Of a stretch of 64,000 bases of DNA, positions 55,111 to 64,000 are shown piece after piece. Both the position numbers and the translations under genes were made by a program. The notes under the pieces are model-generated. The model was not told the origin of the DNA. It saw only the letters and a list, made by a program, of their open reading frames with translations, and ran no database searches. The DNA lies in assembly GCA_014529385.2 (NCBI GenBank), contig CM043947.1, positions 122,739,391 through 122,803,390 on the forward strand, given 5' to 3'. Position 1 is the stretch's first letter; each line of letters opens with the position of its first letter. Origin of the DNA: Adiantum capillus-veneris. Lineage: Eukaryota > Streptophyta > Polypodiopsida > Polypodiales > Pteridaceae.

Positions 55111-55665
55111 TACATCTTGATCCAACGGCTAGATTTTGTTATGCGCCGCAACATCTTTTTTTGGACCTTAGATCCCATGTTCTCACATGTGTGTCCTTTT
55201 GTGACGAGGCTAGCTAGGGATGTAGGCAATCTCGACTCCCTCCAAGGAACCCTTGGAAATGACCTTCTTTGACACAAGCAACAATGTTAAAAAACTTCTT
55301 GTGTTTGGCCCTACCTCCATATTGCAACACCTAATAAGGCCCCATTCACAAGATGTCTTAAACTTTTTCTATGTTGGGGAACCTTGTTATATTCTCTACA
55401 ATCTTCAGTATCATGCACTCATATTTGCAAGACAATGCATACTTAGCTAGATATAGTGGGACGTAGGGGACCACCAGCTATGGTGAGGACCAGCAAGCAC
55501 TTAATCCAAGTACATTTTGCCTTCTTATATAGGCAATGACAAGCATATAAAGAGGCTCCTTCTTCATTACATTACATAATGGGGTGTCCAAGATTTGACC
55601 ATTCGCATGCTACTAAATGTCTTCACATGAACTCATAATGCCCGATCCTTGTTCAAAAGGCAGTC
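55111..55665. other. Unassigned region, possibly LINE-derived
   Basis: No clear motif; it leads into a LINE C-terminal frame. Confidence 0.35.
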
Positions 55666-56139
55666 TTGGGATATATAAGCAAGTCTAATACAAACTTAAA
55701 GATATATGGAGTAGAGATCTATCTTCATAATGAATATGCCAGGGTGCTCTTTGGATTCTTGCCCACTAGGGATAAGGTAAAAGCGAGAGGCTTAGGAGAG
55801 GGCACCTGTGTCAGATGCAAGCACCCGAATGATACACTCTCGCATCTATTTTGGAGTTGCCCAATCATCAAAGCATTTACATGCAAAATTTGCAAGTGGG
55901 TTTACACACATTTGGGCACTCCTTTCTTTCAAAGGGTCCTTGCCTTGGGATCTAGATGGCTAGAAAGTGAGGACCTTCTAACATATATCAGCATTGTAAG
56001 AGTGACGATATTGAGAGCACTCTGTCAATCGAGAAATGTGCTTCTTTTTTTCAAAAAAAATGAGCCCCTCGATGCTAGAGAGATACTAAATATCTGTTGG
56101 TGGCAAATCCTTAGTAGAAGGAAGCAAAAATGTAAGTGA
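55666..56139 (+). pseudogene. LINE C-terminal zinc-finger fragment
   Basis: An open frame of 157 codons reads FGFLPTRDKVKARGLGEGT, then CVRCKHPNDTLSHLFWSCPI, the C-x2-C...H...C finger of plant LINE C-termini, and continues to the usual basic end RRKQKCK. The ATG is unlikely to be a true start. RT and endonuclease are missing, so it is a 5'-truncated copy, a common LINE outcome. Confidence 0.8.
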
Positions 56140-56239
56140 GGAGTGGGGGGTGTAGTACCCTTTACAAAGGATATGCCAGGGCTGGACTATAATTCTTGTT
56201 GATTAATACAAATCAAGCTCCTCAGAGGTTTTTTTTTTG

Positions 56240-56460
56240 TTTTTAGTCAAACAACTCATTGACCCTTGGCAACAAATGCTTGTCCTTAATAAAGACCACA
56301 GTAATCAATACACATACACATTGTACCATCGTTTTCTTCACTAGTAAGATGGACAAGGCCCATGGCGAAGATCTGGTGGGTTGAATGATGCCTCTTTTAA
56401 GATAGTCAATGAGTTGATGTTCCCCCTCAGAAGCTTCATTGTGACTCAACCTATATGTTG
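56240..56460 (-). pseudogene. Ty3/gypsy RT N-terminal scrap
   Basis: The minus strand reads YRLSHNEASEGEHQLIDYLK, then GIIQPTRSSPWALSILLVKK, and ends LPRVNELFD. These parallel YHISYSEAAEVEHQLADYLS...SSSPWNSPILLVKK and LPRVDELFD at 290-515, so this is the same chromovirus family. It is truncated on both sides. Confidence 0.82.
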
Positions 56461-57328
56461 TGCTGGGAGGGCAAACACAATGACATAAGTGAGTGTAATG
56501 CACCTCTCTCTTAATAAAATACAAGAAGATACAGAGGAAAAAGTATTACGTATCACCATCAACATGAGAATGAATGAGTACAAGTGGTAGGATGGTTGTG
56601 TCCAAGCCAAACGGGTGTGACTGAGAGATGTGAACACGCAAAGCCATGGTGACTGGCTATAGCTATACCACTACAGTAGAAGGGATTAATTGGTCTACTC
56701 AATAACACTTGGCACACCCAGTAAAAATCATATGAGTTTTCATGACTCAAACCCACCAAGAAGCAACACCAAAAGCGACACATTAACATTCATGGAGTAC
56801 ATCATCACCAAAAGATTTTCGGCTATGTGATTGACTATAGAAGGTAGTAGAGCCTCAATGCTATCATTAGATGGAGCTAATTTCTCTTGCTTGCTTTGTC
56901 TTTCTTCTTTCCAAAGATAGTAAGTTTTTCTTCATTGTCTTGTGACATGATCATTTGGTGTATCATTTGCAAGTCCTCCTAGTCTTACTTGACACTAGTG
57001 TTTTTTTTGGGCCTTTGATTTTTTTATTTATTTTTTAATGCAACTCTTTATCATTTTCCAACTTTCCAAACTGGTGTATTACACTCACCTTAGTTAGGCC
57101 AATTCCATTTTGCCAAGTGGCTAGCTTTGATTGCATGCCTTTTCAAAGCCTTTTAAACAATCAAGGTAGAAATTGAAGGAAACATGTAAAGAGTAGATTT
57201 TAGATCATTGAATTAGGTCAATTTATGGAAAAAGTAAGAGCTGCTAACTTTGAGAGCCGATGAGTTGGGATAGTGCTAATGTCCGTGTAGAGTCGAGAAT
57301 GTGGGAAACATGTGCATGTGTGTAGCAC

Positions 57329-57368
<40 letters not shown>

Positions 57369-57684
57369 AACAACAAAGTGTGCCTTCACTATCTATATAT
57401 ACTATCATCTATAATACGTGGTGATCTATATTTACCTACTTCCACAATCTAAAATTTATATTGTCACTTTAGTTATTTGTCCATTCAAAAATCCGAATCT
57501 ATATTGTCACATTAGTTATTTGGCCATTAGCTATTTGGCCATTCAAAAATGGGAATTTCTTCATAAATGTACAATCGACCGATCCAAAGCTATTGACGAG
57601 TCTATATGGCTTTATGCAGCCACATCTTGCAACGTTGCTTGCCTTGAATAAACAAAGTGAAAAGTCATAATGGCCTACATAAGG

Positions 57685-57729
<45 letters not shown>

Positions 57730-57848
57730 GGGGGGAGAACAAAAGGACAAATAGACAGAAAAGGAGCTTGCCTTTAAGGGTGATTAGATCTAAGCCATGC
57801 ATGTCTATCAATCCTTATGTTAAAAGATGCTCTCAAAGAATGTGACAC
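56461..57848. other. Gene-free region with (GA)n
   Basis: No coding sequence recognised. (GA)n at 57331-57364 and (AG)n at 57691-57724. A short repeated ttagttatttg(t/g)ccattcaaaaat phrase occurs at 57470-57550. Confidence 0.45.
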
Positions 57849-58476
57849 TGTCATAAAATCTAATATCTAACCCAAATGATTTTCTCATATTGACTGATCA
57901 CTTAATGTGAGAGAATAAACGGGAACAAGAGTTAAGATATAGGCATGTGCTTATAGATCTATCTCAACACGGGGCCAATGGTAAAGGGGCCCAAATGAGA
58001 GATGGTATATCAAAGAGCAAGGCTACCAATGGAGCTTAGAATACCTTAGGATTAGCTTCATTAAAGACCTCCAAAGGTTAGTGTTTAAAGTCCTTTGACC
58101 TAAGTTATGGCTGAGCTTGAGGTGGGAACCCGCCGACCCAAGCTCGAGGTGCTTGTCCTGCTTGAGGAGCTTGTCATGCTTGAGGTACTTGGCGTGCTTG
58201 ATTAAGGTGCTTGATGTACTTGTCCTGCTACTTGATTAAGGTGCTTGAGATGCTTGTCCTGCTGGATGACTAAGGTGCTTGAGGTTCTTTGTTGTGCTTG
58301 CTTGAGATGCTTTTGGGAACACCCCCAAGCTAGATGTCATGAGAAGGGAAAACCCAGGCGAGTAAGACTCGGACCAAGGGCCGACTCCTAGATGCGGACA
58401 GGGAGACTCTATTCATAGTGGACAAGGGCTATATAATGGGAGGTTGGGCGGAGAATGCGTCTCCTGGGTTCTTACA
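57849..58476 (+). repeat. LTR, TGTCATAAAATATAA family, copy 4 (5' LTR)
   Basis: About 628 bp from TGTCATAAAATCTAATATC to ...GGGTTCTTACA, followed by a PBS. Internal short repeats of a 'gcttgaggtgcttgtcctgc' type fill 58130-58310. A TATA-like gggctatataatggg lies at about 58428. This copy fixes the ends of the family. Confidence 0.82.
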
Positions 58477-58477
58477 C

Positions 58478-58489
58478 TGGTATCAGAGC
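58478..58489 (+). other. Primer binding site (initiator tRNA-Met)
   Basis: TGGTATCAGAGC begins two bases after the LTR end (58476). It identifies the 5' side of the element. Confidence 0.85.
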
Positions 58490-60214
58490 TTGGCTAAGTT
58501 TAGAAGGGTGTGGTCTTCCCCTGCATGTTCATGCAATTCATGCAAGAGCTGAGGAGGCCAAAGGGGGACAAAGCCAAGAGCAAGGCGCGTGCATGCCCGC
58601 TAGTGTCGGGAAGGGAGGACGAGTCAAGCAAGGCAGATTTGCGTGTTGTGGGCATCATTGAAGTCGCCCAGGGAAGCCATTAAGAATTCGTCACAGTAGG
58701 TGGGTCAATCAATTACACTACATGGCGTGGCAACCTCCTCTGCCTCCGGCTCGTCGCCTGCAGAAGTCGCCATAGATGTCTTTGTTTTCTTTTGCTTCTC
58801 ACTTAAGTAGCTGCCCACGGTTTAGGGGGTGGCCACTCCTCAAAAAACCCTAAGAGGGTATGCACAACCTCCCCATGGCTTCGACAAATAGCATATGACG
58901 CACCCGAGCAAATTTTCCGGCCAACACAAATTCCAAGCAGAGCAAATGACAAAACTTGCAAAGAGCACGCGAAGTTTGGGGGATTTTGCAAGCTTTTGTG
59001 ATTTTGTATCCATGGACTTTTGAAAGCGGGACTTTGTCATCAGTCAAGGCCGTTTTGCTGCATTAGGCCACAAGCATGCAAGGCCGACATAATTGTGCCA
59101 TACAGAAAATTAGGTTCAAGGAAGCTTAAAAGCACAGGTTATGTGGTTAACACGGTAAGTCGATTCATGTGATGAAGGATGTTCACAGTCGACTTGATTG
59201 GCACGGCCATATCAGTTGATATGGAGAGTTCTCGACATAAAGGTTTTCCCAAGACTACAAGAAGATCATATGTACTCAAGCACGGCTCGAGATTCAGCAG
59301 GGCAAATCCGCCAGGATCCGAAATGCTTGGCATGCATGCTCATGCATCATGCAAGAGATCGATAGTCAGGCATGTCGAGTCACATGAGTAACAAGGTATG
59401 CAAAGATTTTTATTTTGTTTGGCAAATCTTTCAACACATGCTGCATAGTTCTATCCTGCACCAGCAAAGAGTGTACTTTCGCACTCCATGCACAAGCATG
59501 GCCTGTGCCAGTTACCATAAGCATTAAAATTTTGTTGCATACATTGTTGGAAAACGGTCAATGATTTGTTGCAAACCTGTATCAATCACGCCTTGAGTAC
59601 AAAGAAATCTCAATAGCACACGCTTGTTGGAGGCTAAATGGTGATGCAAAAGCAAGACGAACCGGATCGCATGAAGGTAGGCAAGGCATGTACCTCGACT
59701 TGATGAAAGGTGCAAATTTTTTCAGCATGGCCGACTCTTTGCAGGACAGACATAGCTCTCTTTCTCATGGCTAGGCACGTCGACAACGGCACACATGCTC
59801 GGCATGGCCGACTAGTTGTCACCGCTTCTAGAAATCCGCAATTACAATGATGAGATATTCGACATGGTCGTTTGGCTGACAAGGTCAATTTTCTTTTGCC
59901 AAGATATCTATAGGTCAGTAGCAACATTTGTTGACTACAAGAACACAATACTTATGTGAAGCAAGGCTTCAATTTATGCATATTGCATTAAAACTTTCCA
60001 CGTTTAGCATATGCTATGTGCTTATGGACTTGGGAGGGATTTGGCACTATGCTTGCAGGATTTTCCATTACCTGTCGGACTGGCGTACATGATACATCAG
60101 GGTGTATATGATACACGCGACAAATCTCTCTCGTCGCAACAGTTTTTGCTATGAGCGGAATTTGCGTGAGGTTTTTCTTCAGAATTTTGAGATAGCTGGT
60201 TTTTACTGCAAGAA

Positions 60215-60220
<6 letters not shown>
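58490..60220 (+). other. Leader or decayed body of the element after LTR copy 4
   Basis: No gag or pol motif is readable in any frame. Several 'aaggccga' and 'catggccgac' words recur at 59046-59830. It is either a long leader, a non-autonomous element body, or later insertions. Confidence 0.4.

Positions 60221-60294
<74 letters not shown>
60221..60294. repeat. Compound (CT)n(CA)n microsatellite
   Basis: (CT)n of about 43 bp then (CA)n of about 31 bp, directly preceding two copies of the dispersed module. Confidence 0.95.
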
Positions 60295-60296
<2 letters not shown>

Positions 60297-60500
60297 CTTT
60301 GAGGTCTCTTGGGATACTTTCCTACAATGTTAAACATCTCATCTTCTCTTCTTCTTCTTCTCTCATTTCCCTCTTGAATAACAGGTCTTGAGTTCATTTC
60401 CTCATCGGCTAGATCTTTAAGGTCTCTTGGGATAGTTTCCTACGACATTAAATCTCTCTTCTTCTTCTTCTTCTTCTCCTTCTTCTTCTCATTTTGCCAC
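60295..60500 (+). repeat. Dispersed module beside (CT)n, copies 3 and 4 in tandem
   Basis: A partial copy (ctttgaggtctcttgggata, 60297-60345) is followed by a full one (ctcttgaataacaggtcttg, then gctagatctttaaggtctct, 60371-60452). Each ends in a CTT/CTTCTT-rich tail. They match 26633-26735 closely. Confidence 0.75.
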
Positions 60501-61116
<616 letters not shown>

Positions 61117-61474
61117 GTGAGTACAAGTTATCGATAGTAAGTACAACACTACGAGCCAAAGAATGCTTTGAGCTTAATGCCAAAAGAGTACAAGAACATG
61201 ACTAGCTCCATGATCATAGATCTCGCCAAATGAGTAATGGCCTTATTTATAGGTGTTGGGTTGGGCTGTGACTGATCCGCCTCTGTACAATTATTGTAGT
61301 AACTGGGTTCGGTACTTGCCAATTCTCACTGTCAGTCTGACTTCTAATTAGGGTCTATTCCCATTGTCTCCTTTCCCTTCCCCCCCTTTTTTTTAATTTG
61401 CAATATTTTCAAAATTTCAAGTGTGTTGCTGAACATGGGTTTGAATCCACCCACTTTCCTTCCATCTCGCTACT

Positions 61475-62900
61475 CTACAACAGATCTGAACACTCTGCTC
61501 GTTTCCTTTTATCTGGAGCCTTCTTCTTTGTAGGTTTCCACATGGTCCGAGGTGGAGCTTGAATTACCAAATGTTGGCCCGCACCTAAAGCAATGGTACC
61601 AACATTCTCCTTTTGAATCAACCGGTAAAGAGCTTCCTGCTCCTTGTGTTCAGTCATCATCTCTACTTCATAGAGCATCAAAGCATTCTACGTTTTAGAA
61701 TCAACATCATACAAAGTGTGTTTGCCCCTGGTTATCCAAGCTGTGGCCAGCTTATGACAGACTGAAGCTGTATGAATCCATCGTCTGGTAGCGGCTAGTT
61801 TGCTTTGATCCTGGCCTTGAACAAATCTTAATTCATCTCCCTAAATTAAGGTTCAGATGCTACCTTGTTCGCTAGAACTCCTTCTCTGGAATTTTGGAAG
61901 CTTCGACAGACAATTGTTGTAATTCATTGGTAATCTTAATCAATTGCCTGAGATGATCTCTCCACTAGTACAATTCGCTTCTGAAAAGATGCACATCAGC
62001 TTTCAGCTCATCAACAGTGACCTCTGGTCAACCTCATTCAATACATCTCTTCAAGCCACCCACTCTGCTATGTTGCACTCATACCATTCCCTCAATTGAT
62101 CTACTATCTTAATATAGCGTTGCTGATCAATTGTCTCATTGTAGTTGGGGTACAGAGCAGGGAAAAACTTAAGGAGTCCATCCTTTTTCACATGTAATGC
62201 ATATAATAGAATCGATGAACCTGAAACAAACTCAATGAAGTTCATAAATATCTATTTTTCTATAGCAACATCTTCCTGAAAATTTTGATCAGATGAAATA
62301 GGCTTTTCATATTCATCTTTTATTCTCTAAGAGTCATCCTCGTTTTAGGGCCACTACTATTGGCAGCACTATTCTCCAGCAGAAACTTCACTTTCTAATC
62401 TACTAGCAATCTGCAACTTGATTAACATTGCTTTGATATCAGTTTGGATATCCTTCATACATTTTTATATTGTTGGCTTGTCTTCCAATAGCATTTTGAG
62501 TTGCAATCCAATGCTTTGGAGATTGGTAGTAGATGGATCCTTTAGATGTGGGTTGACAATAACATCATCAGTGGTGAGCATCCATTCTGACACCTAGTCC
62601 AATAGTTGAATAGAACTATGATGAGGAGGCAACTGACAAGTAGCTTTCTCATGGTAACTGATCATTTTCCATTGCTCAACAAGTCTTCTCTCCAACATAC
62701 AACATTTGAAACCGCTCCATATCAGAATAAGCAGTCTCATCATGCAAGAAATATTGAATCTGTGTTGCCTTCTGCTTCCTTAGTCGCTTGTTCAGAGCCA
62801 ACAATTCAGTTGGATAATTTGGATCTGTATCTGAATCCGAATCAATCACAATCTCTTTGCCTTTTTTCTTTTTTTGAACTTTTGGAACATGGTGGTGTCT
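61475..62900 (-). pseudogene. Unidentified decayed coding remnant
   Basis: Successive minus-strand pieces read like one degraded protein: SEWMLTTDDVIVNPHLKDPS, then LQSIGLQLKMLLEDKP (about 62600-62480), MNFIEFVSGSSILLYALHVK, QLREWYECNIAEWVA (62245-62051), DELRFVQGQDQSKLAATRRW (about 61835-61780), and ALYRLIQKENVGTIALGAGQ with a Lys-rich end (61681-61475). Five or more stops interrupt it. I do not recognise the family; a retroelement Gag-like or transposon accessory protein is possible. Its extent is an estimate. Confidence 0.4.
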
Positions 62901-63034
62901 TGTTGATTGTTGTTGGGATTATAATGATTAGGTCTCTTATGGCAAAGTTATTTGGGTGTATAATGGAGATCAAATTGAGTGATTAGGACGAAGAGAATAG
63001 CAAGTGTGCAAAAGAACAAGCGAGGTTTTATTGA

Positions 63035-63163
63035 CTCCACATCACCATTGATCATCTTGTCACTCTTTTTGTTCTCATGGAGGAAACTAGGTTGAAAGGC
63101 AATCGATTGAGTGGTGGATTTGTGGATTTTAAGAAATCCTTTGATATGATTCCATGTAACCTC
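63035..63163 (+). pseudogene. LINE reverse transcriptase scrap
   Basis: It reads HHLVTLFVLMEETRLKGNRL, then GGFVDFKKSFDMIP, the RT palm block with the first catalytic Asp (VDFKKAFD in relatives). It is cut off at about 63164, where an inverted copy of the CACTA 3' region begins. Confidence 0.75.
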
Positions 63164-63219
63164 CTCTCAATAAAAATTAAAGAGTATTGTATATAATTTT
63201 CAATTATAAAAATGAAGAG

Positions 63220-63221
<2 letters not shown>

Positions 63222-63263
<42 letters not shown>
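63222..63263. repeat. (GA)n microsatellite
   Basis: About 20 dinucleotide units next to the TIR-element copy. Confidence 0.93.
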
Positions 63264-63271
<8 letters not shown>

Positions 63272-63301
63272 AGAGGGGGGAGAAGGAGGCGGGGGATATA
63301 T

Positions 63302-63585
63302 GGCCCGGTACAGACGCTACGGCGGAAATGCTTTCCACAGGGGCGTTTAAGTTGCATGGAAAAAGCCTATTTGTTGCAGTAGATATCACCTTCCTCCGGG
63401 TCCGCCATTTTTCTTCGGGCACCCCCCTCCCCCCCTCCCCCCCCCATCGGAAGAGTTGTTGGCCTCTCGCCACCTCTCTTTGTTTTTCGCTCTTCTTCCT
63501 CCAACACCGTTTAGACGAGGTGGCGGTAGACCTGCAAAAAGTATTTCTTCCTCCAGCCTCGTCTGAACCCAGCCTAAGATTACCC
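63302..63585 (-). mobile_element. TIR element (MITE-like), inverted copy
   Basis: From tggcccggtacagacgctac on the plus strand to cgtctgaacccagcctaag. Very similar to 46294-46580 and in the same position relative to the CACTA coding tail, so the insertion predates the duplication. The internal C tract (63421-63446) is interrupted by T, unlike the pure G34 of copy 1. Confidence 0.75.
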
Positions 63586-63920
63586 TTGTTTATGACTAAA
63601 ATAATCATTGTCAATTGATTAACAATTGAGCATATTCTCAAATCTAAAGAGAGAAAGAGAAGGGAGAGAGAGGTGAATGGATTACACGATTAAACAACTT
63701 CATAACTACAAAATGTTTATGAATCATCTTCCAAAAGATCTCCACATGAAGCATCATCCAATTCTAAACCCATGGCTCCTAAATCAATAAAGAGAGAAAC
63801 GGAATTGTCGCTTGTGGATGCATTGCCAGCTTCATCATCTTCGAGTTCGTCATCCTCTATCTCATCATCTTCAGCATCAAAACTTCTTGTAGTGTCGGGT
63901 TCTGCCAGGACTTTCAAGTT

Positions 63921-63926
<6 letters not shown>

Positions 63927-63973
<47 letters not shown>
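63927..63973. repeat. (GA)n microsatellite
   Basis: About 23 dinucleotide units just beyond the end of the CACTA copy. Confidence 0.95.
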
Positions 63974-63975
<2 letters not shown>

Positions 63976-64000
63976 AAAAAAGGAGTGTGTGCAAGCTCAC

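Larger units (their letters stand above)
63164..63880 (-). mobile_element. Inverted partial copy of the CACTA 3' end with nested TIR element
   Basis: The minus strand matches 45990-46696 closely over about 715 bp. It covers the acidic C-terminal coding tail (EDDELEDDEAGNAS, then LFIDLGAMGLELDDASCGDL, stop at 63717), the 3' untranslated region, the nested TIR element and the start of the flank after it. The subterminal repeats and terminus seen at 46790-46960 are missing here. A (GA)n (63222-63263) lies where copy 1 has only a short CT stretch. Confidence 0.88.

Noticed and set aside
57392-57430. A|TCTATATATACTATCATC considered as a Helitron 5' end
   Set aside because: No hairpin plus CTRR end was found at a sensible distance on that strand.
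58455-58661. Small open frame at the PBS
   Set aside because: It begins inside the LTR end and PBS and has no Gag motif.

Overview
This is plant nuclear DNA, and nearly all of it is decayed transposable elements and microsatellites. The evidence is Ty3/gypsy chromoviruses with chromodomain-type tails, a Tat-type gypsy element with a second RNase H, Ty1/copia fragments primed by initiator tRNA-Met, L1-like LINEs, a CACTA (TNP2-type) transposon, Helitron ends, and a spliced RCI2/PMP3 gene. I suspect a large, repeat-rich genome, possibly a fern or other early-diverging land plant, but that is only an impression from how the retroelements read.

Layout: 1-3.2 kb is the 3' half of a chromovirus with PPT and short LTR. 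3.2-6.2 kb is an internally deleted LTR element (LTR, protease/RT scrap, 3' tail, LTR). 6.2-13.3 kb has no gene: microsatellites, another LTR copy and a dispersed repeat. 13.3-19.6 kb holds a gypsy gag scrap, a 271-bp tandem duplication, a minus-strand copia gag with PBS and LTR, and a second chromovirus tail. 20.4-25.4 kb is a near-complete but broken LINE on the minus strand. 25.4-29.2 kb has a short LTR with PBS, a 229-bp tandem duplication and repeats. 29.2-37.5 kb is the best preserved element: a Tat-lineage gypsy retrotransposon with gag and pol in one frame separated by a single UGA, plus one later frameshift. 37.5-39.0 kb is a second LINE scrap. 39.0-43.1 kb is dominated by (GA)n/(CT)n arrays with a Helitron 3' end, a minus-strand chromovirus tail containing a 5 x 58 bp tandem array, and a roughly 870-bp pyrimidine tract. 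43.4-46.96 kb is a CACTA transposon whose DDE core is deleted and which carries a TIR element in its 3' part. 49.6-52.0 kb is a minus-strand copia pol remnant.

The only convincingly intact host gene is a 54-aa RCI2/PMP3 membrane protein (52.28-52.54 kb, minus, two exons). Just upstream in the same orientation lies the broken 5' end of a serine carboxypeptidase-like gene. Downstream are a complete-looking 158-bp mini-Helitron (54.79-54.95 kb), LINE and gypsy scraps, an LTR with PBS (57.8-58.5 kb), an unidentified decayed coding remnant, and an inverted copy of the CACTA 3' end (63.2-63.9 kb).

The main themes are decay by nonsense and frameshift lesions, nested insertion, and repeated association of transposons with simple repeats. 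Poly-G/C tracts expand at one fixed site inside a TIR element family, and a short module recurs with (CT)n around it. I found no CRISPR, rRNA or confident tRNA gene.
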